From contig NC_079885.1 in NCBI RefSeq assembly GCF_029227915.1, positions 6,016,001-6,076,000 of the forward strand: a stretch of 60,000 nucleotides of DNA, given 5' to 3'. A program made the translations under genes and the position numbers. Shown piece after piece: positions 22,227 through 34,107 of the stretch (position 1 is its first letter; every line of letters starts with the position of its first letter). A model generated the notes under the pieces. That model saw only the letters and a list, made by a program, of their open reading frames with translations. It was not told the DNA's origin and ran no database searches. The DNA is from Hydractinia symbiolongicarpus (Eukaryota > Cnidaria > Hydrozoa > Anthoathecata > Hydractiniidae).

Positions 22227-23371
22227 ACCGGCACGGTGAAGTTGATATTTGGTGGCGACGTCACATTTTCTGGAGTAATTAAATACCACGGTCGGCGTAG
22301 CAACTGCACATTTAATAATTCTTTTTCCCAGCTTAAGCCATACTTTACGGAAGCCGACCACGTAATTGTAAATCTTGAAAGCCCTTTTCACCAGTACAAC
22401 GGAAAGAAATTAAAAGTACTCGATCCAAAAAAAGCAGTGAAGTTATTATCTGACTTAAATGCAATGTCTACTTTGAGGTAAGTTGAGTGTTATTTTTTTA
22501 TATAATTTTTTTATAATTTTTGCTCTGATAGCAAGTATAATCATACATCTGAAGCAGTTATTGAAAAAAAATTTCAATTTGGATGGGAACTGGTAATGTA
22601 TCGTTCTCATTCTGCGCCTTGTACTCTATCTGAGTCAGAACTATCTCTTCAAAAGCTTTTTTTTTAAATCGTTTGAATTGGAACCATTTTTTTCCAGTAT
22701 GCTCTAAATACTTTCAAATTTAATAGATAGTAAACAAAAGGGCCCTTAGGGTCATGAAATCGAATGTAATATTTTGTTTTCAGGAAAAGATTGCAAATTT
22801 TATTTCGGTACCTGAATTGTAAAGCGTGTTGGCATCTTAGGGAAAAAAGCTTTTTGTACGCGCTATAAATACAAGATTTATAATTTTTTTTTTTAAATAA
22901 AGCTATGCAGGAATCGATGTTGTAACGTTGGCAAATAACCATTTCATCGATTTTGGAGAAAAACCCGCCACAGTTACTATTAAAAACTTGAAAAAACTTA
23001 ACATTTCATATTTTGGCGTGACTTTTGGCAGGCAGAAGATATTAAAGCAGGTATTTAAAAATGCATATATATTTTAACATGGCTAGTGAATTGTCTTTTA
23101 TAAATCATTGTGGCAATTCTTCTTTCCACCAACATCTCCGGGGACAAGGACTTATCAAAGCTTTCACTACAATGTTTTATTGCAGGAACCTTTAGTTATA
23201 ACAAAAAATGGTATTAGAATTGGCTTTCTTGGTTATTGTGCCACGGATGAAGGTTGCATGGAAGACAACTATCGCAATCAAACAAGTTTAGGACCAGCAG
23301 TTTATAATAAATTACTGCTCAGGAAAGAATTGAAAAGTTTAAGAAAGGTAAGCTCTGTTTCTTTTACACCA

Positions 23372-23404
<33 letters not shown>

Positions 23405-25495
23405 GGTTGCTGCTGCTGTTGTTGTTATTGCTGTTCGCATCTTTCTTTATAGAAGGTGGATATCATCATTGTATTTATGCATTGGGGAGATGAATATGCC
23501 ACAGTGCTGCCTAAGAAATATGGTCTAAAGTTGATTCTCCAAATGGTGCCCTACGCCGACATTATCATTGGCAGTCACCCACACGTGACGCAAGAACATT
23601 TCTATCATAAGAATGTTCTGGTTGTACCCAGTCTTGGAAATTTGTTGTTTCCTACTCATGGCACTATCATGGAGGTATGCTTCCTCAGATACGACAATTT
23701 TTTTTTCAAAACATGCGATATTATAAAAGTGATTTTTAAAGCAGGTTTGTTGATTTGGACGCATTTCTGCTTTGCTAAAATTCTTTTCAAATTGTTAACT
23801 TGCTTAACCTGAAGCAAAAATAAAGCAAACGTCGAGGTACTTTTATATTTGCTTCAGCTGCTATAAGAGTTTTCGATAAAATGGCTATCATACGAAACTA
23901 ACAAAATTTTAAATACAATAGCTTTATTTACAAATAGTTGCTTGTCGTTTAACCGAAACTTGCTTTAGTTAAAACATGCTTTGAATGAATACTAAGCATG
24001 ACATGATCACATTGTCTTGCAATAAATTATTTCGCTGTTGAACCTCATAAACCGTGATTAAAACTGAACAACCAACTGCAGAGCATATCAAATTACAATG
24101 ATTTATGCTCGGTTTATATGGTAAACTAGTTATCGCACTTGTTCTTAAGATATATCGTCATATTTTTTTCGTTTTTTAATTTTCGTATATTTCACTCGTC
24201 TAAAGGTTCGTGAAATATGTCAACGAGAACATAAAAAACTCAAAAAAATATATCCCATATTTTTCTCGGCACTGTGCAATACCTACTAGGTACTTAATTT
24301 CGCAAATTAAAGAAAATCAAGTTTTTCCCGTCTTTTTATTTTTGCAAACGGAACGAAAGAAATTCCAAAATATTCCAAATTTAAAATTTCTTTTAACGGT
24401 TTTGTTCCCTTTGTGTATTCTTTCCTTACAGACGCTATTAATATTTGTGTATTCTTTCGAGACGCTATTAATATTTAGGTTTGCAAAATTTCTTTCAATT
24501 GCAATCTCTTAAGACGACCCTTCCCTACCTTCAATTTTCTCCTATTTTTAAAAAATATACTTACTACTTAACTGTTACCAAAGGGAAGAGACATCGAGAG
24601 AAATGAATGCGTTTTACTGTACTTTTAACATTTTTAGGAATTTCGAGACAGAGGTGAAAACACATCAAAAGAGAAAGTGGATGACGTTTGGTACAAGGAA
24701 ACAAAGGTTATGAAGCCAGAGACTACCGTTGGAAAACTTGTTAAGATAGAAATTAATAAGTAAGTTTAAATTATTTTCATCTGCATAAATGATGTGTTTC
24801 AAGCGGGGTTCTGATTCTTTAGCCAATTTGGATAGTTCTCTTATGTCCTCTATCACTGGTTAAGACAGCTAATAAACTGAACTTAAAAATATATATATCT
24901 ATCTAGTTTTTAAATTGCTATCCTTATAAATGTTCGGTTTAAATAAATGTATCAAACAAGCGTTTCTGTAATAAACATTATCAGATAGAGCTATTATCCA
25001 ACTCAGTCTGTTTTTTTTTGCCTCAACTTAAGGACTAACAATCTTTTTATTTCGTATATTTTTTAAAAAAAAATAGGGAAGCTACCCCGTTCTCCCTCCT
25101 ACCCGTCCCCGTCCCCCGTCCCCCGTCCACGTCCCCTTCCCTCCACCACCTCCTCATCCCCCTTTCCCCCGCTTCCTCCCACCGGTTCCTACGTCACTGC
25201 AATAACCAATTGCAAACAATTTTGTATCATCTATCAAAATGCTTAACATTTTGTTCTTAGAAATGGCGTCATAAAGGGCAAGACAAAATTCTTACTAACT
25301 CAAATTGCTGTAAACGAAAAGCATTGCATGTACGTTAAAAAGAAAGGGAACTCAACATGGGAAACTATCTGCGGTAAAAATGATAAAGATTGCGCAGGTA
25401 CAAGTGACTGTAATGAGCTGCAATGTGATGATCAGAAGAAAGTCATGCCGAAGAATAAAAAAAAACCAAAACATATATATGAACCACTTTTGTAA
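22227..25495 (+). CDS. pgsAA: PgsAA/CapA-type poly-gamma-glutamate synthesis protein, six exons (5' exon missing)
   Basis: Exons by splice sites: 22227-22477, 22903-23050, 23186-23347, 23453-23674, 24638-24759, 25261-25495. All have AG/GT borders, and frames join across every intron. The product carries a complete CapA (PGA_cap) metallophosphatase-like domain: IFGGDVTFSG, VIVNLESP, VTLANNHFIDFG, GFLGYCA, FMHWGDEY, IIIGSHPHV and PSLGNLLF, with the conserved Asp, Asn-Glu, Asn-His and two His motifs kept. The tail is Lys/Cys-rich (CGKNDKDCAGTSDC) and ends HIYEPLL. CapA/PgsA proteins act in poly-gamma-glutamate synthesis in bacteria. A bacterial-derived PgsAA gene has been reported in cnidarians, where this polymer fills nematocysts. 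The first exon starts at an acceptor (TTTTTTAG), so the true start and any signal peptide lie further upstream and were not found. Confidence 0.85.
23371..23436 (+). repeat. TGT/TGC trinucleotide microsatellite in an intron
   Basis: About 20 uninterrupted or nearly uninterrupted TGT/TGC triplets lie just after the donor of exon 3 of the PgsAA-like gene. The frame across it would encode poly-Cys but is intronic, since a good donor precedes it and a good acceptor (TTTATAG) follows. Confidence 0.85.
25081..25190. repeat. C-rich polypyrimidine tract in the last intron of the PgsAA-like gene
   Basis: About 110 bases almost free of G and A, with runs of 3-5 C spaced by CGT or T (for example CCCGTCCCCGTCCCCCGTCC). 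It stands out sharply from AT-rich flanks. The opposite strand has more than four G-runs and could form a G-quadruplex. Confidence 0.8.
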
Positions 25496-27199
25496 AAACA
25501 AAACAAACAAACTATGACAATATTTAAATTAAATTTTGGTGACATTAATACAATATATTATATGGTTGAAGAAACATAACAAACACGTTTTTTTTTGAAA
25601 GCAAATGAATTTCTTGGAATATATTTATGTTTAAAAATTCATGCGAAACAATTTGAAATAAGTCGACGATGTTAAGGGAAGAAAAACCGTCATCGTCAGG
25701 GTCTTGTGGCCTCTGAGTGGTTATTATGGAGTCTTCAACAACTCCTTGGAACAGGGTGGTCACGTGATATAAAAATGCCCAGATATACTGTGCATTTTTA
25801 CAATTTCAAAGACAATAATACGCAAATTTGACGGTTGCCTTAAAAGCAAGATTTAGAGGCGGCAAAAAAAGACAATATCAAAAAACAAATTTGTTGATGA
25901 ACGCAAAATTGTCAGAATATTAATGAATTTACTCTATTGATCTGGCTCAGTTTGACTGTTTAATATTGACAAAAGGTTTTTAACTTAAAAATTTTTTGAA
26001 AGTTTGCTTCCATTAAAATTCATGAACTGTAGCTAAAGCTAGCTAACGTGATATCCTAAGACAGGTTCTCAACCACATATTTATTATTCTTCGATTCGGG
26101 TTAACATGCTTAGCATTTTCTACTCATTAATAATCAACATATTTAAATTTTTTTTATGAATAATCGTACCAAAAAAGTGTATAATACCACGAACATCGTA
26201 CCAAGGTCTAATGTTAAGTAAATTAGAACAATTACAACTTTTGCATGCTTTTACGGAACTGAAGTTTACTATTTCTTTAAAAAATCCTACTTATACAATT
26301 AGAAACTCGCAAAAAAGACCTTCCGCTAAACATTTCTTCTCGCAAAAAAGTCTTTTTAATTTTAAGTGGAAATTAGTTCGTCTGGAATTTTAGATTTAAT
26401 TATTTAAAGTTTAAGAACGAAAAGCGGCGATAAGTTTAAGAATGAAAAGCAGCGAGAGATAATTATTTAATTTCATATAAGTTTAATCCTTCGAAATTTG
26501 CACGAGCAGCGTTTAGAGATGGTTGTTTGTAAGCTCTAATCATTTCATGTAATAAGAACCGCATTTAGAAATTGTTAATGTTTATTTTAAGGCAAGCTGC
26601 ATAGCGCAAAGTTATACTTCTATGAAGAAATTATATTAAAAATTAAATTCGTGTGACCATTCGCTTAAAAATTCGTATCGCAATTCGTATTGGAAAATCT
26701 CAATAATTCGTATGAAAATTCGTATGAAATATGACATCATAATTTATGCAGCATAATTAAATGTCATATTTCCGTGATAGCAAATTTTGACATTTTCTGT
26801 CATTATTAATTTCAGACCGTGCATTCAAACTTTATCAATGCATATATATTATAAAGGTGAATTGATTAAGAGAAATTTTTTTGCCAAAAGGATATTTGTT
26901 TGCTCGTCCAAGGCCTCTTAAATTTTTTCCAATGACCCAGTAACTCGGGATATGCAACTTGATATTTTTTGAGTGAAGCTAAGTTTGATTTAAAAATATT
27001 GCAGAAGAATTTCATTTGTTCGAAAGAAACATTTCAGTAATCAAAATTTCAAAATCAACACAAATGAATTAATCAAGCAAAAACACGACAACAGTTATAT
27101 TATAAACAAAATTATTAAGAATTAACCAAGCAAAGCGACAACAAGAGGTTTGCCAATGTAAACAACACTCTACATTATATTACAAAATACCTTATCGGT
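25496..27199. other. 3' flank of the PgsAA-like gene and intergenic
   Basis: No gene supported. No canonical AATAAA lies close after the stop at 25495. Near 26660-26740 the phrase ATTCGTAT recurs several times. A 60-codon frame at 26211-26393 is unassigned. Confidence 0.35.
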
Positions 27200-27545
27200 A
27201 AAAAAAAGGTGGCAAAAAGTGACTAAATTTTGGCGAAGTGACTAATATTTTCTGCTGACTAAAATTTTTGCCGACTTTTTTAATACCGACCAAACTTTTT
27301 TCCGACGTTTTTTTTCGACCTAACTTGTTTTGCGACTTTTTTTCCGAACACGTTTTTGCTGTTTTTTCTTCCTTGTTGCTAATTTTGATCAGTTTTATTC
27401 AATTATTCCTTATTAGTGGCTAAATTCAAATATTTAGTCGCCATAAAGTGACTAAATTCAAAAATGTAGTGGGCAAAAAGTGACCAAATTTTGTCCAAGT
27501 GACTAATATTTTTGCCGACTTTTTATTTTTGCCGACTAAAGAAGA
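27200..27545 (-). repeat. dispersed GTCGGCAAAA-rich repeat, copies 2 and 3
   Basis: 27200-27310 is the reverse complement of the repeat at 11495-11610 with the same order of sub-units. A second partial copy lies at 27465-27545. Between them are short TAGTCGCCATAAAGTGACTAAA-like remnants. Confidence 0.65.
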
Positions 27546-29271
27546 AAACTGTTTTTTTTGTGAAAATTTCTGAAGAAAATGTTTGCATTATTTTTTTCTG
27601 TTTTTTAGTTTGTGTTTATATAGGGGTGCTAGCGCGATTGACAGGGCTGGCACGGCTAGTTGAAGTATCAGTTACTCTTATAAAACTTCACTAAACGAAG
27701 TTTTTATATTGATAATCTAAACAGCCTTTTGCTGAGATCTTGGTTAAATCCTGCAAGACGGAATATTCCACCAGGCCAGCTGATGATGTTCACAAGAATT
27801 ATCTTTTGATATGAAAATTATTTTTTTGTTCTGCATTATTGTTTCATGTTTTCATTTTCATATCCTTCTCGCCTAACCGAGATATTTGTTGTAAACACTA
27901 TAAGCCAGCTTAGCAAGTGAGCCAGCTTGGCAAGTGAGCCAGCCCGCCTTCAGAATGAGGTTATTACCAATCAGATACATACAAAAATTTCATATTATGC
28001 AGCAAAGGTATTTTCATTGTCTGGTTGTTTTTTTCTGTTAGAATAAAATGTGCTGAAACTATTAAAATTGTCTGGTAAAGAGCGAAAAAATTTCGGACAA
28101 AATTATTTAAAAATTTTAAACGTCTTGAATAAACCCAAATAAAAAAATCTTAAAAAATCGTTTTTCGAAAATGGAGAAGATAGTGTAGTGGTGGCGCATT
28201 CGGCTTGTATTTATAATGTTTTAGAGTATACTTACACAGGGAGTTGCAAAGTTGGGGAGTTAGTGAGTTGCGATGCAGCGAGTTGTCTACCATCTTTTGA
28301 GTCCCCACCCCGTCGTACTTCAAATGTCCTGTAGTGTGCATTTAACTCGGTGCCATAATTGATCGCGTTGATTGTAAAAAAAAAAATTGTAGTATCCTAC
28401 CAACTTTCTTTTTTAGATTTGGCGCGTAATCTTGTTCGAATTGCTGGCTTACAAATTCAGCTTAAAAAAAAACAAGTCAGACATAAGGTTTGTGATTAGA
28501 CGAATAGACTACTTTACGGTTGACGTTGTTGTTTTGATTTCATTTTAAGAAATATGGGCATGCGCGCACTTTTGTGTAGGTAAAAAAGCAGTACTCACAT
28601 AGAGTAAAATGTCTATATTAATAAGATAAAGATTTTTTCGTTAGCATAAGATTTATGAGGAAATAAAATTAACTTTTTACTATATTCTTCTAATTTTTCT
28701 CAGGCAATCTCAGTAATTTTAAGCGAATATTTCTTTCGGTCTTTTAATATATTTTATGTTTGTTGTGCAGATAGATCTTTACATATGCCTTGTTATTTTT
28801 GTCGTTGTGTTTTTCGGTCGCCATTGAGAGAAATAGTTTTTTATTTCCTGCTCACATATCTATCCTTGCGTTTAGTTTATACAGAACAATTAAAAATATG
28901 TACATGTAAAAAATGTAGGTCGCACTTGTCTAAAATTGCACACGCGTATAGAAACCAGGTGTTAGAAACAGCATACATTATACTTTGGTAATTCCCAGCA
29001 AAGGCAGTTTTAAATTAGTTCAGCCGGCCAAACTCTTTTCGTTTCTCTCATACACTCACCAAAAATATATGCGTCGGGACTAGATTTAAAGTTAATTTTT
29101 AGGAATTCGATAGATATTTTTTATTAAAAATTGAGTTTATTTTACGCCCCTTCTGTAGATTAGACGTTTACGTAAATTAAGCGATGCGTGTCCATACCAG
29201 CAAGTACTCGCATGGTTCATGTTGTGTCTGAAAATGTAATAAATATTTACTTAGCTAAGAACAGAAGCAGC
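27546..29271. other. intergenic upstream of the GGH-like gene
   Basis: At about 27903-27950 the unit GCCAGCTTGGCAAGTGA occurs two to three times in tandem. At 28165-28390 a segment starting AGTGTAGTGGTGGCGCATT and ending in an A-run looks like a decayed tRNA-type SINE, but no B box is clear. A 68-codon Cys-containing frame at 28785-28991 is unassigned. Confidence 0.35.
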
Positions 29272-30387
29272 ATGTTCTCACTGCATATATTCATCAGTTG
29301 CTTTTTATTCACTTCTACTTCACAAGAAAATGAAGAAGTTAACGAAAGACCTGTTATTGGTGTTGCTGTAATGAAAATTACAGATGAAAAGTTGATACAA
29401 ACCTATCCCGCGCTAGTGGGAAAGCATTATGTTCCAGCTAGCTACGTAAAGTTGATTGAAATGACAGGCGCTAGGCTAGTTCCCATTTCACCTAAAATGG
29501 CCACTGATACAGTTGAATATATTTTTAACTCTGTTAATGGTTTGTTATTTGCAGGAGAAGGGGATGATTTGAATGATTCTGGATATTACAATTTAACGAA
29601 AAAACTTTTCGAATTTTCTATAATTGACAATAAAAATGGCGCTGTAGTTCCTCTTCTTGGTATTGGTTCTGGTTTCCAAGCACTTGTTCTGCATGTTGAA
29701 GGAAACAAATCACCTTTTATCGTCACAGATTCATATGATTATTCTACCACCGTCAACTGGAACGTAAACGAAATGAAAAATCACTCATTTCTTTCGTCAA
29801 TGCCAAAAGAAATGATACGTGATTGTGAAAAGCAACCCATAACGGCACACTTTCACAAATACAGTGTCGCTTCACAATGTTTCAAACGTTCTGCTAAACT
29901 GAACAGATTCTTTAAAGTTTTGGGTACAAGTTCTGATCGCAATGGGAAGGAATTTGTTTCTGCCATAGAAGGTAAAAAAATTATTTCAGATACTTATTTC
30001 ATTCTTAGCGCCAGTTAAGATAATAGGTAATATTAAAAGCGGTAACCAAGTGCCAAAACAGTGACAACCTTACTAAAATATTCGTTCTGTAAACAATAGT
30101 GTAGATCCTATTTTGTTTTTTTCGCCACTCTAGGTAAAAAGTTTCCGTTTTATGGCATACAGTTTCATCCAGAAAAGACTATGTTTGAATGGTCAACAGC
30201 AATTTCTATTCCACATTCTCCACAGGCTGTTCAGCTTAGTCAATTTATAGCCAACTCGTTTATGGAGCAAGTTCGACGAAACAAGAGGCATTTCTCCAAC
30301 AGCTTTAGTGAAGGCGAATATCTCATTGAAAAGTACCATGTGCTAAGAACAAATAATACTGACAGTCATCCATTTAGAGTCATTTAA
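29272..30387 (+). CDS. GGH: secreted gamma-glutamyl hydrolase-fold protein lacking the catalytic Cys
   Basis: Two exons: 29272-29971 and 30134-30387, joined by GAAG|GTAAAA and CTCTAG|GTAAAA in matching phase; 317 codons. I take the ATG at 29272 because it opens a signal peptide (MFSLHIFISCFLFTSTS); an in-frame ATG at 29212 also exists. Peptidase C26 features follow: RPVIGV, HYVPASYVKLIEMTGARLVP, NGLLFAGEGDD, FHKYSV, FKVLGTSSD and, in exon 2, FPFYGIQFHPEK with the catalytic His. The nucleophile elbow, normally Gly-x-Cys-x-Gly-Phe, reads GIGSGF here, so Cys is replaced by Gly. The frame is otherwise intact. It is probably a pseudoenzyme that may still bind gamma-glutamyl chains. It lies 3.8 kb downstream of the PgsAA-like gene on the same strand. 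Confidence 0.9.
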
Positions 30388-30486
30388 GGTGGCAGTAACC
30401 CTTTTTGCATCATTAGTTTTGATATTTTACGACTATATATTCATATTTTTCCTGGTATAACACATTTCCTAACATTCTCAGGGAAT

Positions 30487-30492
30487 AATAAA
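30487..30492 (+). terminator. polyadenylation signal AATAAA for the GGH-like gene
   Basis: The canonical hexamer lies about 100 bases after the stop codon at 30385-30387. Confidence 0.5.
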
Positions 30493-30731
30493 GAAAGTTC
30501 GTATTGATAATAGCTACACATACGGAAAAATCCACCTGTTTGAACGGCTAAAAATGCGTTACTGCCATCTTAAAAGATTTGGTTTTGCAAAATCTAGAAC
30601 AAGTTCCATTAACAAAATTGCATGCTAAACTTGACAAATATTTATTCATTAGCTTTACATTGTCATTATTTTTCAGCGTTTGATCAAAAGTGGAAATTAA
30701 TTTATTGAGTAAATAAATTAATTATTATAAA

Positions 30732-30762
30732 ATGTTGCTGTTGTTGTTGTTGTTGTTGTTTT
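30732..30762 (+). repeat. TGT microsatellite
   Basis: About ten TGT/TGC triplets between AT-rich flanks, a smaller version of the tract at 23371. Confidence 0.85.
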
Positions 30763-32173
30763 ATTTTACCAATTAGCACAATAAATAGACCACACAATTT
30801 TTTTCTTGGTTTAAATATGTTTCACATTTTTAACGTTTTGGGGACAAATTCCATTTTATTTCCTCCTATCATACCTTTCTCGTTCCTATTTCTTCTATAG
30901 ACTAGTACAAGCGCAGGGACGGAAACAGGGGTTTTCCCTGCGTAGGCAAATAGTTTACCGGGGCGAAATATGCGGGTAATAATATAGCTAGGGTCTGAAG
31001 GGACACCTAATGCCCCTCCCTAGACTCGGCAAAGTACTCAGAAAAAGAGTACGCAACAAAACTTAAACAGCAAAGCGAAATGGGAACTAATTGCAAAGTT
31101 TCAAGAAAGCGCGTTAGGCGTTCAAATATCTCAATCAGCGAGTGTCCAGTTCGCCAATCTGTAAAGCCGCTCCAATTTGTTTTGCCTTTGATTTCGGCAT
31201 ATGGTTTCTAGTTTTCACAGATGGGTACATACAGATGGGTACATCATTAGAATATCACATTTACTAGTAATAAATTGAAAAAAGTAAATTCAAAATGAGC
31301 TGTAAAAGCAGTCACCAAAGTTCTCTATTCAGCTTTATTATAGAGAAATATCAAGTACGCGAAATTTAATTTATTTTCCTTATCGTTTTATAATACATTC
31401 AAACTCCTAAATAAGCGCCTGGGCGCGTATTAAAAACTAGCTGTAAATTTTCCCTTCACTTTGAAAAAAACATGGGAAATATTTTGACAGAAGGGTGCAA
31501 ATTCTTTTTTCTTTATTCGAATAAACTGCTAAGAATATTTTGAGTTAAATTAAAACTAAAAAGTGCAACAAAATATTTACACAGTTTTCTTACTAAACGG
31601 TATTATACAGAGCCAAATCAAACGCATTGCGGGATCCCGTGCTTTGACTGAACAATAGAATAGGTAGAAGTTTTCAGTAATTTTAATGATGTCATCAGTG
31701 CATACACCTACTTAAATAGAAATTAAATAGAAACACGTTGCATTTTTTGTTAAGAGCTTAAAAACCTGATCAAATTATTGTGTAAAATCATGTGCTTTCA
31801 ACAAATGGTTGCATGATATCCGGGTGGTCAAATTTCGCCGAAATAGTATTTGCCTTGCGCGTAGTGTCGCTGTGGCTTTATTATGGCGTATCTTGAAGAT
31901 TAAACATTGCTGAACACCGACAATTGAAAATGAAGTTAAATCGCCACCACCTGCATGTCACATGTAAAATTTGGTGAAGTTTTAATACCACCCTTGCGAA
32001 GAAAATAAAACTTAATAAATAAAAATAAATCAGCAGTCCACACAAATTCGCCTTGTTTATCCAAACTTTTCCAGAGCCAAAGAGTTGCCACTAAAAAAGT
32101 AAACAAGTAACTTCACGTTGGAGTTCATCTATAGCTACAAAGAGAGACCATTTATTTTAACCCTACTTAAAAC
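30763..32173. other. intergenic, no gene recognised
   Basis: AT-rich sequence without supported features. The short plus-strand frame 32118-32357 overlaps a hairpin repeat and is not treated as a gene. Confidence 0.4.
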
Positions 32174-32252
32174 CATAGTTGATAGACAAAAGCCCTGGTT
32201 TAGAAAATCGGTAAACTTCAAAGGACCAAAGGGTTTTTGTCTATCAACTATG
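32174..32252. repeat. 23-bp inverted repeat
   Basis: The left arm at 32174-32196 (CATAGTTGATAGACAAAAGC...) and the right arm at 32230-32252 are complementary with one mismatch around a 33-base loop. Partial complementarity continues outward, so this may be a fold-back MITE. Confidence 0.8.
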
Positions 32253-32679
32253 TTAAAACATAGGGGAAGAAATTATAACTTTTATTTTCAAAATATTTCA
32301 CACAAAAAAAATTTTTTAATTCATAACAGTTTACTTCAATTTTTCAATTCTCAATAAGAGTGTTATAACAGAAGAAGGATTTCTTTAACACGTCCCAGTC
32401 TGTTTTAGGTGTACTTCGCCAGACCCAAGCCTTGAAATTGCTATGGATACATCATATATGATATTTTTCAGAGTTTTAGGGTGATGTGAATACTTTATTC
32501 TAATTAGTAAGTCTGACCAATGAACACTTATATTTATTCGTTACAACCAATCATATTTTAATTCTTTTGTGAGTTAACCAATTAAAAAAAGTTCAAAATT
32601 TTTACATAGAGCATTCTTGTGCTTGCAATTTTCTTTTTCATCAACTGCTGTAAAGACGTAAAGTTCGTAATTCGTAAAG

Positions 32680-33125
32680 TACCGTGGCCGACAAGTGCAT
32701 AAAAAAAATCTTTGTCGCGTAAATTTTTAAAATGCGTAAAAAAAATGTTATATACGTAAAAATAATCTCATTCCGTAAAAAAAATCTTATATCCAATTTT
32801 CGTCTGCCGTGATCTTGTTATTAACATCTCTATAATAATACGGAGGGTGTATGGCATTCCAAAGTCACATTAATACAGTTATTTTAAGATAACAAATGTT
32901 ATCTTAAGATAATTCTATTAATGTGACTTTGGAACGCGTGCATATTCGCATTAATGTCCTGATTGTAAGATAACTCGAGTAATCTTAAGACAACATATTA
33001 ATGTGATAATTATATCTTTACTTTGTAGTTATCTTGAGATTAGAGCTGTTATTAATACAATTTGACGATATTTTTGCTAACTTAAGATAACTCGTGTCAT
33101 CTAAAGATAGCATTATCTTCGTTTC
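32680..33125. repeat. palindromic MITE-like cluster
   Basis: At 32857-32875 and 32916-32934 a 19-bp perfect inverted repeat (TTCCAAAGTCACATTAATA) encloses a second inverted repeat built on TTATCTTAAGATAA. Further TAAGATAAC and ATTAATGTGA motifs recur to about 33110. The preceding 32680-32790 repeats CGTAAAAAAAAT several times. No coding is seen. Confidence 0.75.
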
Positions 33126-33446
33126 AAACGCGTTACTCTTCATTTATCTCCATTGAACGTTGTAAACGCACGTCTTCTTTGTTTCGGAACCAAGCCATAG
33201 ACCATTGCACCGAGTTCTTATTGGTCTATCAACTTTTGTCAATGTTTCTGTATACGCTTATAAAAAATTAAAACAAGGAGCATGTGTATCAGCGTCTTCT
33301 CGCTTGAAAAGTTTTGCATTCTTGTCCTTGTACGGGTCTTGATTCATTATTAAAAAAATAGTCAAGGCCTGGGGACAAGGTTGCAGTACGTCCGTACGCC
33401 GCTTCAAACGTAGCCACTCGAAATTTTAAAAGTGGTTGCCAAGTAT

Positions 33447-34107
33447 TATTTTTACGCATTTAACATTATTTTTACACATTTAACATTATTTTTATGCATA
33501 TAACATTATTTTTATGCATTTAACATTATTTTTAGACATTTAACATTATTTTTACATATTTAACATTATTTTTACACATTTAACATTATTTTTATGCATT
33601 TAACATTATTTTTAGACATTTAACATTATTTTTACATATTTAACATTATTTTTACGCATATAACATTATTTTTACGCATTTAACATTATTTTTACACATT
33701 TAACATTATTTTTATGCATTTAACATTATTTTTAGACATTTAACATTATTTTTACACATTTAACATTATTTTTACACATTTAACATTATTTTTACACATT
33801 TAACATTATTTTTACACATTTAACATTATTTTTATACATTTAACATTATTTTTACACATATACCATTATTTTTATGCATTTAACATTATTTTTACACATT
33901 TAACATTTTTTTACACATTTAATATTATTTTTACACATTTAACATTATTTTTACACATTTAACATTATTTTTACACATTTAACATTATTTTTAGACATTT
34001 AACATTATTTTTATCCATTTAACATTATTTTTACACATTTAACATTATTTTTATGCATTTAACATTATTTTTATGCATTTAACATTATTTTTATGCATTT
34101 AACATTA
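33447..34107. repeat. 20-bp minisatellite, about 33 copies
   Basis: The unit is TTTACACATTTAACATTATT, tandem and almost perfectly phased. Variation is concentrated in two bases (ACAC, ACGC, ATGC, AGAC, ACAT), and a three-variant order (TGC, AGAC, ACAT) recurs 80 bp apart near 33511 and 33591, suggesting higher-order amplification. One unit near 33900 is shortened, which shifts the phase. Confidence 0.95.

Noticed and set aside
23108-23452. A frame reading through the TGT repeat as poly-Cys
   Set aside because: A strong donor (AAG|GTAAGC) before the repeat and an acceptor (TTTATAG) after it make the repeat intronic, and CapA motifs continue in the next exon.
28165-28390. A further tRNA-derived SINE
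   Set aside because: The A-box-like start and A-rich end are suggestive, but no B box or second copy is seen.
33447-34107. CRISPR array, because of regular spacing
   Set aside because: The repeats are contiguous 20-bp units with no spacers, in a eukaryotic setting.
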